Below, piece after piece: positions 6,041 to 11,941 of a stretch of 64,000 nt of DNA. Under the pieces are notes generated by a model. It was not told where the DNA came from, ran no database searches, and was given only the letters and a program-made list of their open reading frames with translations. The position numbers were made by a program, and so were the translations under genes. The DNA comes from a virus. The DNA lies in IMG/VR virus record IMGVR_UViG_3300009161_000045, positions 1 to 64,000 of that record; one strand, given 5' to 3'. Position 1 is the stretch's first letter, and each line of letters starts with the position of its first letter.

Positions 6041-6048
6041 TATAAATA
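6041..6048 (+). promoter_or_regulatory. T4-type late promoter
   Basis: TATAAATA ends 5 nt before the ATG at 6054, with no ribosome site between. Confidence 0.6.
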
Positions 6049-6053
6049 TTTTT

Positions 6054-6773
6054 ATGAAAATTGCAATATTACTATCCGGACAACCAAGATTTACTCAAGA
6101 GTTTCAATTATTTTTAGATAATTTAGTAGGTTATGATCAAGCAGATTGGTTTGTTTACATGACCAATAATAATCACGATCCTTTTAAAGATAATCGCATT
6201 AAAATTCCAGAGACCTGGATAAATTATGAAATAGATTGGGCCAGAGAGACTATAACAAGAAATCTTCCTCCTAACAATTTTCTCAGACGTTTCGAAATAT
6301 CGAATGTACACGAACAAATTTTTCCAACTCTTCGAGAAGAACATCTATCTGGTAATCAAGCTATTTTCAAAATGCACTATAATATATTTAAAACAAATCA
6401 ATTAAGAGAAGAATATGAAACCTCTTATAATTTTAAATACGATGCAATTGTTAGAGCCCGCCCCGATGTTGGACTTAATCAGATAATAGATCTTCGAAAA
6501 TTTGATTTGTCGACCAGGGGAGTCTTTATGCCTTGCCCTTTTTATGGACACCCAGGGAGAGAGTCTAATGATTTGATTGGATTTGGTAATTCGGAGGTCA
6601 TGTCTATTTACAGTAATGCCTTACATCATTTCAAAGAATATAGTGATGCTGGAGAAATAGTTTGCCCTGAAACACTATTATCACGGCACTTGATTACAAA
6701 TAATGTATCACGTATAAAATCTGATTTTAGTCACATTTTTCGAACTCTGCCTTTAGATCCTAAATGGTTTTGA
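6054..6773 (+). CDS. Glycosyltransferase-like paralogue 1, 239 aa
   Basis: Start set at MKIAILLSGQPRF, because two relatives in this window (minus strand, 11942-12673 and 17251-18069) begin the same way. Shared features are the N-terminal I-L-L-x-G-[QE]-P-R-F strand, a D-Q-A-D-W-F block near residue 30 and [KY]-Y-D-x-[IV]-[IV]-R-[AT]-R-x-D near 140. The last recalls the R-x-R-x-D motif of some LPS-type transferases. Soluble. Placed by a late promoter between tRNA-Phe and tRNA-Ser. Substrate unknown. Confidence 0.65.
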   Translation: MKIAILLSGQPRFTQEFQLFLDNLVGYDQADWFVYMTNNNHDPFKDNRIKIPETWINYEIDWARETITRNLPPNNFLRRFEISNVHEQIFPTLREEHLSGNQAIFKMHYNIFKTNQLREEYETSYNFKYDAIVRARPDVGLNQIIDLRKFDLSTRGVFMPCPFYGHPGRESNDLIGFGNSEVMSIYSNALHHFKEYSDAGEIVCPETLLSRHLITNNVSRIKSDFSHIFRTLPLDPKWF

Positions 6774-6792
6774 GTGTCTGAACTAATTACAT

Positions 6793-6879
6793 GGAAGATA
6801 GAAGTGCCGGGCACTAAGCAACTTGGAAAGTTGTTCCACTCTGAAAGGGGTGACAGTTCGACTCTGTTATCTTCCTCCA
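6793..6879 (+). tRNA. tRNA-Ser(GGA)
   Basis: Acceptor GGAAGAT/ATCTTCC is perfect, anticodon stem GCAAC/GTTGT with loop TTGGAAA, long variable arm, T loop TTCGACT, encoded CCA. Confidence 0.92.
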
Positions 6880-6899
6880 ACACACTAAAGGAGCATAAC

Positions 6900-6962
6900 A
6901 TGTTAGTAATAGGATTATTAGTAATCATGGGTATGCTCTATTTGATTATTAGAAAGTTATAA
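6900..6962 (+). CDS. 20-residue membrane peptide
   Basis: The ATG follows AAGGAGCATAAC. The product (MLVIGLLVIMGMLYLIIRKL) is one hydrophobic helix with a basic end, like small phage membrane peptides. The short length leaves room for doubt, but the ribosome site is strong. Confidence 0.5.
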   Translation: MLVIGLLVIMGMLYLIIRKL

Positions 6963-6963
6963 T

Positions 6964-7039
6964 GGTAGAGTAGCATAGCGGCTAATGCACCAGCTTCATA
7001 CGCTGTCGATCGTGGGTTCGAGTCCCACCTCTACTACCA
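6964..7039 (+). tRNA. tRNA-Met(CAT)
   Basis: Acceptor GGTAGAG/CTCTACT (G-U at the first pair), anticodon loop TTCATAC, T arm GTGGG-TTCGAGT-CCCAC, encoded CCA. It could be an Ile tRNA read with lysidine. Confidence 0.88.
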
Positions 7040-7045
7040 ATCAAT

Positions 7046-7164
7046 GTCGTTGTCGTCTAATGGTAGGACGCTTATAAAAGGTTATCCTGTTAAGGATACA
7101 GTCAGCACAATCAAATTCCATGTCAAGGAAGAGATCTGGGTTCGAATCCCAGCTGCGACCCCCA
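7046..7164 (+). tRNA. tRNA-like gene with central insertion
   Basis: Acceptor GTCGTTG/CTGCGAC, a normal D arm and T arm CTGGG-TTCGAAT-CCCAG frame an extra 30-40 nt containing TATCC/GGATA. The best anticodon hairpin is TTCC/GGAA with loop ATGTCAA (GTC, Asp). The 3' end has one extra C before CCA. Confidence 0.5.
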
Positions 7165-7170
7165 GTTTAT

Positions 7171-7246
7171 GTACATGAGCCCGAAGATTGAGGGTACCGT
7201 TAATTGAGACGGCGAAAGGCGATTGAGATGATACCCATGTACGCCA
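7171..7246 (+). ncRNA. CCA-terminated structured RNA without a T arm
   Basis: Perfect 7-bp end stem GTACATG (7171-7177) with CATGTAC (7236-7242), then G and CCA, exactly like a tRNA acceptor. The 58-nt interior has CCC/GGG, CCGT/ACGG and GGTA/TACC helices and no TTC loop. Probably a tRNA mimic. Confidence 0.55.
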
Positions 7247-7405
7247 AGTTTCGAGATAGACGTAGAGATCGAGTCCCCTGTACGCTAGTGCCCTATTTCT
7301 TGAGCATGACACACCAGTAGCAGTATCGGGTCAAGCAAAACTCTCTCATACGAGACAAACCAATGAGTCCTTGAGAAAGATAGTTGGAGGCTCGAAAACC
7401 TATAT
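7247..7405. other. Gene-free spacer
   Basis: No gene, promoter or CCA end seen. Weak helices only (CTCTC/GAGAC region near 7340-7362). It may be part of a processed array transcript. Confidence 0.35.
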
Positions 7406-7491
7406 GCTCTGGTGCAGGGAATTGGAAGACCGGCAACGTTGAGAACGTTGTGACCTAACAGGTGTGGGTTCGAGTCCCACCCAGAGCACCA
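7406..7491 (+). tRNA. tRNA-Leu(GAG)
   Basis: Acceptor GCTCTGG/CCAGAGC is perfect, anticodon stem CAACG/CGTTG with loop TTGAGAA, variable arm ACCT/AGGT, T arm GTGGG-TTCGAGT-CCCAC, encoded CCA. Confidence 0.93.
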
Positions 7492-7495
7492 ATTT

Positions 7496-7569
7496 AGTTC
7501 CTTAGTTTAATGGCAGAACACTACCTCGACACGGTGACAATGAAAGTTCGATTCTTTCAGGAACTACCA
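7496..7569 (+). tRNA. tRNA-Val(GAC)-like with C33
   Basis: Acceptor AGTTCCT/AGGAACT is perfect, normal D arm, T arm GAAAG-TTCGATT-CTTTC, encoded CCA. The anticodon loop TCGACAC has C at position 33 and a weak stem. Its last 30 bases are repeated exactly at 7658-7687. Confidence 0.7.
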
Positions 7570-7687
7570 TATATAAAAACATATTAGGCCCTCGGTCGTA
7601 GACTTGAGTTGCGGGTATAGTGCCTTCCAAGCCGTGGACTCGAATGTGTTTTTATATATGAAAGTTCGATTCTTTCAGGAACTACCA
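7540..7687 (+). repeat. 30-nt direct repeat of a tRNA 3' end flanking B3
   Basis: Bases 7540-7569 (3' end of tRNA-Val, from the T arm to CCA) recur identically at 7658-7687, immediately after hairpin B3 and one base before tRNA-Arg. The second copy has no 5' part. Confidence 0.9.
7568..7660 (+). ncRNA. Family B hairpin element B3
   Basis: 18-bp terminal stem without mismatch (7568-7585 with 7643-7660, one G-U), starting at the CA of the tRNA-Val tail. It sits between two exact copies of a tRNA 3' end. Confidence 0.75.
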
Positions 7688-7688
7688 A

Positions 7689-7763
7689 CTCTCTATAGTT
7701 CAATGGATAGAACACATTCCTCCTAAGAATGGGATGCAGGTTCGATTCCTGCTGGAGAGACCA
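7689..7763 (+). tRNA. tRNA-Arg(CCT)
   Basis: Acceptor CTCTCTA/TGGAGAG, anticodon stem CATTC/GAATG with loop CTCCTAA, T arm GCAGG-TTCGATT-CCTGC, encoded CCA. Confidence 0.92.
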
Positions 7764-7775
7764 AATAAATATTAT

Positions 7776-7852
7776 GCCCCGTTACGCTAATTGGTAGTGC
7801 GGATTCTCTCAAAAGGAGTTGGCTGTCTGTTCGAATCAGACACGGGGTACCA
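7776..7852 (+). tRNA. Class I tRNA with Leu anticodon CAA
   Basis: Acceptor GCCCCGT/ACGGGGT, D arm CGC/GCG, anticodon stem ATTCT/GGAGT with loop CTCAAAA, a 5-nt variable loop, T arm GTCTG-TTCGAAT-CAGAC, encoded CCA. CAA is a Leu anticodon but Leu tRNAs have a long variable arm, so identity is doubtful. AATAAATA (7764-7771) lies just upstream. Confidence 0.7.
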
Positions 7853-7857
7853 CTTAT

Positions 7858-7932
7858 CGGTCTTTAGTGAAATGGATATCATCTTTGTCTTCGAAACAAA
7901 AGTTGTGGGTTCGATCCCTGCAAGACCGGCCA
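7858..7932 (+). tRNA. tRNA-Arg(TCG)
   Basis: Acceptor CGGTCTT/AAGACCG is perfect, anticodon stem TTTGT/ACAAA with loop CTTCGAA, T loop TTCGATC, discriminator G, encoded CCA. Confidence 0.92.
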
Positions 7933-7936
7933 ATCT

Positions 7937-8010
7937 GCTCCTATAGGTAAATGGTATACCAGCACTTTGGTAAAGTGCAATTACAAGTTCGATTCTTGTT
8001 AGGAGCACCA
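7937..8010 (+). tRNA. tRNA-Thr(GGT)
   Basis: Acceptor GCTCCTA/TAGGAGC is perfect, anticodon stem GCACT/AGTGC with loop TTGGTAA, T arm ACAAG-TTCGATT-CTTGT, encoded CCA. Confidence 0.93.
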
Positions 8011-8018
8011 AAAAAAAC

Positions 8019-8047
8019 TTGACACACCGACAGAAATACAGTATAAT
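8019..8047 (+). promoter_or_regulatory. Sigma70-type promoter
   Basis: TTGACA (8019-8024), 17 bp, TATAAT (8042-8047): a perfect consensus. It restarts transcription of the array ahead of tRNA-Leu(TAA), leaving a leader of about 60 nt that contains ACAGCAAAC as in family A. Confidence 0.92.
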
Positions 8048-8112
8048 TACTACATAGACAGCAAACGATAGAGTTAGTTGTTGTGTGTTCATTAACAATA
8101 CAAGTTGGTTTT

Positions 8113-8196
8113 GCGGGTGTGGTGGAATGGTATACACAGCAGACTTAAAATCTGCCGCTGAAAAGCATGCCGGTTCGAGTCCGGCCACCCGCACCA
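8113..8196 (+). tRNA. tRNA-Leu(TAA)
   Basis: Acceptor GCGGGTG/CACCCGC is perfect, anticodon stem GCAGA/TCTGC with loop CTTAAAA, variable arm present, T arm GCCGG-TTCGAGT-CCGGC, encoded CCA that overlaps hairpin B4. Confidence 0.94.
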
Positions 8197-8302
8197 TATT
8201 GAAACACATTGTGGAGAGCACTGTGTAGATTGAGAAGGTTTGATTCCGACTCACTACATCACTCGGTATCCTGCGGCCGCAACAGTGTGCTTCAATATGG
8301 TG
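8192..8302 (+). ncRNA. Family B hairpin element B4 (tRNA-like insert)
   Basis: 21-nt arms (8192-8212 with 8282-8302) pair at 20 positions. The interior contains TGTAG/CTACA around TGAG/CTCA and a TTTGATT loop, much like a T arm on a stem. The left arm starts in the acceptor of tRNA-Leu(TAA). Confidence 0.75.
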
Positions 8303-8304
8303 TT

Positions 8305-8423
8305 ATATTAAAATATACTTTTCGTCTCCAGTAGCCCAAACCCGGGGGAATCGCATATTGAGAATGTGCATAGCACAACGGTACAGCAAGCATAAGACAC
8401 TTGTTGGAAGTATGTTTTAATAT
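8305..8423 (+). ncRNA. Family B hairpin element B5
   Basis: 16-bp terminal stem without mismatch (8305-8320 with 8408-8423, one G-U), beginning two bases after B4. The interior of 87 nt shows no clear tRNA mimicry. The B4-B5 pair is the only tandem. Confidence 0.7.
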
Positions 8424-8425
8424 GA

Positions 8426-8473
8426 TTCCCTGGCGTTCGTATAATGGATAATACAGGGGATTTAGTATAAATA
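8426..8473 (+). pseudogene. 5' half of a tRNA, with late promoter
   Basis: The segment has a tRNA D arm (TCGTATAATGGATAATACA) and the start of an anticodon stem, then breaks off. TATAAATA (8466-8473) overlaps its end, and its expected +1 is the first base of tRNA-Arg(TCT) at 8481. Confidence 0.6.
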
Positions 8474-8480
8474 GATATAT

Positions 8481-8557
8481 GCGACTGTAGCTCAGTTGGA
8501 TAGAGTACCCGGCTTCTACCCGGATTGTCGGGGGTTCGAATCCCTCCAGTCGCACCA
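8481..8557 (+). tRNA. tRNA-Arg(TCT)
   Basis: Acceptor GCGACTG/CAGTCGC is perfect, canonical D arm, anticodon loop CTTCTAC, T loop TTCGAAT, encoded CCA. Confidence 0.92.
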
Positions 8558-8572
8558 TTTAGTAGAAAATGT

Positions 8573-9211
8573 ATGTATCAAAAACTAACAAACTGTAAGC
8601 ATTGTAATATCTCTTTAGAGAGTATGAATGCCAACGAAAGGGCAAACCATTCGAGATGGTGTACATCAAACCCTAAACGGGTTGAATATGTAAATGCGCT
8701 GGCCAAGCATAGAGAAAATATTGTCGCTCCTCGAAATCAATTTGTTAAAGCAAAAGACGAGGGACGACCTGTTCCAAAAGGAACAATGACCGGAAAACCC
8801 GGAACGATGTTAGGTAAGAAACATTCTCTGGAAACAAAGCAACATCTTAAAGAAAAAGCGTTAGCAAGCCCACATAGAAGATTAGTTAGGTCCATTAGAA
8901 AATATACACAAAAGGATGGAACTATTGTTAATTTAGATTCTTCTTGGGAAGAAGCATTGGCAATTCGCCTTGATGAACTTAATGTTAATTGGATCCGACC
9001 CAAGCCGATAAAATGGATAGATGACAATGGTATAACCCATAACTATTTTCCAGACTTTTATCTTGTTGATTTCGACGTATATTTAGATCCAAAAAATCCT
9101 TATGCTATTAAGGCACAGGAAAGCAAAATAAAATGTTTGACAAAACAGATAAAAAATCTTATAATCATAAGAGGATTAGAAGAGTGTAAAAATTATACCC
9201 CTATAGTTTAA
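8573..9211 (+). CDS. Free-standing homing endonuclease, zinc finger-NUMOD3-PDDEXK/EDxHD-like, 212 aa
   Basis: Start set at the ATG in frame after the tRNA. Residues 6-32 form a zinc finger (CKHC ... H-x3-C). Residues 75-100 (GTMLGKKHSLETKQHLKEKA) are a NUMOD3 DNA-binding motif. Residues 120-200 carry SSWEEALAIRLDELNVNW, then HNYFPDFYL and a Lys, in the order of the EDxHD/PD-(D/E)xK homing nucleases known from cyanophages. Its stop codon lies inside the following tRNA remnant. Cleavage would target the tRNA array of insert-free relatives. Confidence 0.8.
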   Translation: MYQKLTNCKHCNISLESMNANERANHSRWCTSNPKRVEYVNALAKHRENIVAPRNQFVKAKDEGRPVPKGTMTGKPGTMLGKKHSLETKQHLKEKALASPHRRLVRSIRKYTQKDGTIVNLDSSWEEALAIRLDELNVNWIRPKPIKWIDDNGITHNYFPDFYLVDFDVYLDPKNPYAIKAQESKIKCLTKQIKNLIIIRGLEECKNYTPIV

Positions 9212-9270
9212 TGGTAAAACGGCGGATTTCTACTCCCTAAATAGCAGTTCGATTCTGTTACGCCGGACCA
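9197..9270 (+). tRNA. Degenerate tRNA-Arg(TCT)-like gene
   Basis: D arm, anticodon loop TTTCTAC, T arm AGCAG-TTCGATT-CTGTT and CCA are present. The 5' acceptor (ACCCCTA) does not pair with ACGCCGG. Its first 15 bases are also the end of the nuclease gene. Confidence 0.6.
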
Positions 9271-9281
9271 AAGATTTTATT

Positions 9282-9371
9282 GCGAGCGAGACTTGGAGTC
9301 CGAGGGGTCTTATATGCCCTTTCCGCCAGATTAGCGGCTTTGAGAGAGTTCGATTCTCTCCGCTCGTACCA
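9282..9371 (+). tRNA. tRNA-like gene with anticodon TAT
   Basis: Acceptor GCGAGCG/CGCTCGT, T arm GAGAG-TTCGATT-CTCTC and encoded CCA are sound. The anticodon stem GGGGT/GCCCT holds CTTATAT (TAT, AUA codons), followed by a class II variable arm CCGC/GCGG. The D arm is minimal. TAT with a long variable arm is odd. Confidence 0.55.
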
Positions 9372-9420
9372 CCTATCACAATTAGGTTCTTTTGTTAAAA
9401 TATCATATAATTAATATATT

Positions 9421-10122
9421 ATGAACAATGAAAAACATCAACCTATTACAGTGGTAGTGCCTACCATGTGGAGACATTCTCCATTTTTAGATTTTGCACA
9501 GGACTTCTTAGAATTAAATGTAGTCGAACATTTAATCATCATCGACAATGATATCTCAAGAAGACCCAACCATCCGGTATTGACCAATTCCAAAATAACT
9601 ATTTTTGAATTTGGAAAAAATATATTTGTCAATCCTGCTTGGAACTTAGGAGTCAACAACAGCAAAACTAATATTGTTTGCATATTGAATGATGATTTAA
9701 ATTTTGATATCAGATTATTCAATAGAGTATCTAAGTTTATTAAACCTGATATGGGTGCAATAGGATTGAGTAACGGAATAGCAGAATTTGGACAAACAAT
9801 TTTAACTGACGGAATGATCAATTTTGAACCATTTCATGGACAGATATGTGAAGGATTTGGTAATCTCATGTTTGTACATAAATCTACATGGAAAGATATA
9901 CCCGAAGGGTTGAATATCGCATATGGAGATAATTTCATTTTCGAACAAAATCTTTACAACAATCGAACAAACTATTTTATTGTTAATATGTTTCATCACC
10001 ATGCAGCATCTACCACAGTTAAAGAAGTATTAAAAGATAAAGATGTGAAAGATGTTTTTTGGCTACGAGAAAGTCTTCTATATAAAGACATCAAGGTCAA
10101 ATTAATGAATAGAACATTTTAG
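9421..10122 (+). CDS. GT2-type glycosyltransferase, 233 aa
   Basis: GT-A fold signs: ITVVVPTMWRHSPFL at residues 9-23, LIIIDND near 40, NPAWNLGVNNSKTNIVCILNDDL near 75-97 (N-x-G-x-N and DD for nucleotide-sugar and metal), and MFHHHAAST near 195. Soluble. It lies between two tRNA genes, AT-rich like the GT17-like gene at 4655. Donor and acceptor unknown. Confidence 0.75.
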   Translation: MNNEKHQPITVVVPTMWRHSPFLDFAQDFLELNVVEHLIIIDNDISRRPNHPVLTNSKITIFEFGKNIFVNPAWNLGVNNSKTNIVCILNDDLNFDIRLFNRVSKFIKPDMGAIGLSNGIAEFGQTILTDGMINFEPFHGQICEGFGNLMFVHKSTWKDIPEGLNIAYGDNFIFEQNLYNNRTNYFIVNMFHHHAASTTVKEVLKDKDVKDVFWLRESLLYKDIKVKLMNRTF

Positions 10123-10132
10123 AAAGAATAGT

Positions 10133-10207
10133 GGGCTTTTAGCTTAATGGTAAAGCAGTCGACTCATAATCGATTGAGTGTAGGTTCAATTCCTACAAAG
10201 CCCACCA
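10133..10207 (+). tRNA. tRNA-Met(CAT), second copy
   Basis: Acceptor GGGCTTT/AAAGCCC is perfect, anticodon loop CTCATAA, T arm GTAGG-TTCAATT-CCTAC, encoded CCA. Elongator Met or lysidine-type Ile. Confidence 0.9.
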
Positions 10208-10216
10208 TATCTCAAA

Positions 10217-10237
10217 GTTAGAGATAAATACTCTAAC
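10217..10237 (+). promoter_or_regulatory. Late promoter in the loop of a hairpin
   Basis: GTTAGAG (10217-10223) and CTCTAAC (10231-10237) pair perfectly around the loop ATAAATA. The ribosome site CCGGAGC follows directly and the HNH gene starts at 10249. Confidence 0.7.
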
Positions 10238-10248
10238 CGGAGCACGTA

Positions 10249-10677
10249 ATGTTAAAAGAATATACATGTAAAGATTGTGGTAAAGAAGGAAAAGAAAATT
10301 TTTATCAATATCGATATCAATGCAAATCTTGTTGGAATAAACGCACATATCAATCAAGTAGAGATAAATTAGATTTACTCATACACGAAAGAGGCGGAAA
10401 ATGCGAAAGATGTGGATACAATAAATGCATGGATGCTTTACAGTGGCATCATATAGATCCTACAATTAAAGAGTTTGGAATAAGCAAACAACGAGGTGCA
10501 TCGATAGAAGTATTACGAAAAGAAATTGATAAGTGTTCTTTATTATGTGCAAACTGTCATGTCGAGGTACATGCAGAAATGCGAAATAAAGGATATAAAG
10601 TTGTCAGAATTACCCATCCAGAATTTAAAGAAAGATATTTTTCTGGTAAGGGATTTTTAGATTTAATGCGGGTGTGA
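10249..10677 (+). CDS. HNH homing endonuclease, 142 aa
   Basis: The N-terminal zinc ribbon has CKDCGKEG and CKSC pairs. The HNH core has CERCGYNKC, then LQWHHIDP near residue 67 and LLCANCHVEVHAE near 100, with both structural Cys pairs and the catalytic HH. The last codons overlap the first 10 bases of tRNA-Leu(TAG), as with the other array nucleases. Late expression is expected from the hairpin promoter. Confidence 0.9.
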   Translation: MLKEYTCKDCGKEGKENFYQYRYQCKSCWNKRTYQSSRDKLDLLIHERGGKCERCGYNKCMDALQWHHIDPTIKEFGISKQRGASIEVLRKEIDKCSLLCANCHVEVHAEMRNKGYKVVRITHPEFKERYFSGKGFLDLMRV

Positions 10678-10754
10678 TGAAATTGGTAGACTTCCGGTCC
10701 TTAGAAGTCCGGGTTCGAAAGAGCGTGCTGGTTCGAGTCCAGTCACCCGCACCA
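10668..10754 (+). tRNA. tRNA-Leu(TAG)
   Basis: Acceptor GCGGGTG/CACCCGC, anticodon stem CGGTC/GTCCG (one mismatch) with loop CTTAGAA, class II variable arm, T loop TTCGAGT, encoded CCA. Its 5' end overlaps the nuclease stop codon. Confidence 0.88.
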
Positions 10755-10761
10755 TTATAGG

Positions 10762-10790
10762 TTGACAACTTACCTACATAGTTGTATAAT
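10762..10790 (+). promoter_or_regulatory. Sigma70-type promoter
   Basis: TTGACA (10762-10767), 17 bp, TATAAT (10785-10790). It drives the three-gene unit that includes the omega homologue. Confidence 0.92.
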
Positions 10791-10811
10791 TAATTTTAAT
10801 AAAAGGAAAGT

Positions 10812-10988
10812 ATGAAAACAACTGCAACATTTCGATTGAATAAGCGTTTCAAAACACTTATCTCTGCTATGCCATTTAAGAGCCAAGAACAACGTGACCA
10901 TTTTCGTCACATGATGATCGAGGCACAGGTAGCAGCAAATACCATTGTCAAGAGTTCTAAGGACCGTAACAACAACCGAGGTGAATAA
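10812..10988 (+). CDS. Small basic protein, 58 aa, unknown
   Basis: The ATG follows AAAAGGAAAG. The product (MKTTATFRLNKRFKTLISAM...) is basic and helical, with a His/Arg-rich middle (RDHFRHMMIEAQ). First gene after a strong promoter; its stop overlaps the start of the omega-like gene, so the two are translationally coupled. No family recognised. Confidence 0.7.
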   Translation: MKTTATFRLNKRFKTLISAMPFKSQEQRDHFRHMMIEAQVAANTIVKSSKDRNNNRGE

Positions 10989-11212
10989 TGAAAACTCCAG
11001 ATTTTGTTAACAGTCTTGACACCGACAAGTGTGTGTCTAACATTGGTAGCCGATTTGATTTAGTTATTGTTGCTGCTATTCGTGCCCGCGAGTTGAATCG
11101 TGGTCATAGAAAAATGGTCAATAGTCCAAATGGTAATATTGTTAGTGCTCTGCAAGAAATCGAAGCAGGACACATTGGGCGTGATTACTTGCGAAAGGTT
11201 CGTCGACCATGA
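10988..11212 (+). CDS. rpoZ: RNA polymerase omega subunit homologue, 74 aa
   Basis: The conserved omega core is present: NIGSRFDLVIVAAIRARELN at residues 18-37 and NIVSALQEIEAGHIGRDYL at 50-68. This matches the bacterial pattern (FDLV-x-VAA-x-RAR ... AL-x-EI-x-x-G). It is shorter than the E. coli protein (91 aa) and lacks its acidic tail. In bacteria omega folds around the beta-prime C terminus and helps assemble core polymerase. A phage copy could mark or remodel host polymerase, possibly for the late-promoter switch. It overlaps both neighbours by 1-3 bases, hence one operon. Confidence 0.85.
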   Translation: MKTPDFVNSLDTDKCVSNIGSRFDLVIVAAIRARELNRGHRKMVNSPNGNIVSALQEIEAGHIGRDYLRKVRRP

Positions 11213-11385
11213 GCAAAGGTTCCAGACAGCGTCCAACAGATCTAAATAAGTTTCGATCAAACTACGATGCTATCTTCCGAAAGCCTTCTCCAAAAGAAGT
11301 AGATGATGCTCAAGCAGAAGATGAAGCATTCAAGAGAGTTGAAGAACAGCAATCACAAGTTCGAGACAGTGACCAAGGCGGCTAA
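11209..11385 (+). CDS. Conserved small phage protein, 58 aa
   Basis: The ATGA overlap with the omega gene gives the start. The sequence opens MSKGSRQRPTDLNKFRSNYD, a pattern I associate with short proteins of unknown role in many phages, and ends in an acidic, Gln-rich helix. No catalytic motif. Confidence 0.7.
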   Translation: MSKGSRQRPTDLNKFRSNYDAIFRKPSPKEVDDAQAEDEAFKRVEEQQSQVRDSDQGG

Positions 11386-11391
11386 TAAATA
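11384..11391 (+). promoter_or_regulatory. Late promoter upstream of tRNA-Thr
   Basis: AATAAATA ends 7 nt before the first base of tRNA-Thr (11399). Confidence 0.45.
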
Positions 11392-11398
11392 GAGATGC

Positions 11399-11472
11399 GC
11401 CCTACTAGTACAATGGTAGTACACTGGTTTTGTAATCCTGTGATGGCAGTTCGATTCTGTCGTAGGGCACCA
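11399..11472 (+). tRNA. tRNA-Thr(TGT), second copy
   Basis: Acceptor GCCCTAC/GTAGGGC is perfect, anticodon loop TTTGTAA in a weak stem, T arm GGCAG-TTCGATT-CTGTC, encoded CCA. Confidence 0.88.
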
Positions 11473-11480
11473 AGAGATAT

Positions 11481-11554
11481 GCGGGGTTCGTAAAATGGTA
11501 TTACCTTAGCCTTCCAAGCTAAAGTCAGGAGTTCGATTCTCCTACCCCGCTCCA
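11481..11554 (+). tRNA. tRNA-Gly(TCC), second copy
   Basis: Acceptor GCGGGGT/ACCCCGC is perfect, anticodon stem TTAGC/GCTAA with loop CTTCCAA, T arm AGGAG-TTCGATT-CTCCT, encoded CCA. The opposite-strand HNH gene ends inside it. Confidence 0.93.
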
Positions 11555-11820
11555 AGTCTATGCAATATGTTTAGTGCTCTATTACGCAGCCGTTGAGTAA
11601 ACTCCGACTCTGATAACACGCCTTTAGCAAGATTACACTTGCGACATGTTACTTGTAAGTTATTGAAATCAGTGGTGCCACCTTGTGATTCTGGAATGAC
11701 ATGATCCATATGTATTTCAGAGTCTGACAAATCGTCATCACAATAAACACAGTAGAGGCCATCGCGTTCAATAACTCTACGGCGTAGATTTAATGGTATG
11801 CGTTCTTTTTTTTGTAGCAT
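11542..11820 (-). CDS. HNH endonuclease, 92 aa
   Basis: The classic compact HNH domain fills the protein: RRRVIERDGLYCVYCDDDLS, then IHMDHVIPESQGGTTDFNNL and VTCRKCNLAKG, with D-H, N and zinc Cys pairs. Start at the ATG at 11820, about 7 nt past a CTAAATA late-like motif. The 3' end overlaps tRNA-Gly(TCC) by 13 bases. Probably a homing gene placed by its target tRNA. Confidence 0.88.
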   Translation of the reverse strand: MLQKKERIPLNLRRRVIERDGLYCVYCDDDLSDSEIHMDHVIPESQGGTTDFNNLQVTCRKCNLAKGVLSESEFTQRLRNRALNILHRLGAG

Positions 11821-11858
11821 CAAAAATATTTAGTAAATAGAGTTTTAATGTATTAAGA

Positions 11859-11933
11859 GCCTGGTTAGCTCAGGGGGAGAGCGGCTGCTTTACACGCAGC
11901 GGGTCGGCGGTTCGAAACCGTCACCGGGTACCA
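11859..11933 (+). tRNA. tRNA-Val(TAC)
   Basis: Acceptor GCCTGGT/ACCGGGT, anticodon stem GCTGC/GCAGC with loop TTTACAC, T arm GGCGG-TTCGAAA-CCGTC, encoded CCA. Confidence 0.93.
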
Positions 11934-11941
11934 GTTTTATT

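Noticed and set aside
323-8254. Many open frames of 60-155 codons on either strand inside the tRNA array, e.g. minus 7787-8254
   Set aside because: They run through well-folded tRNAs and repeat the antisense of T-arm sequence; no ribosome sites or protein-like composition.
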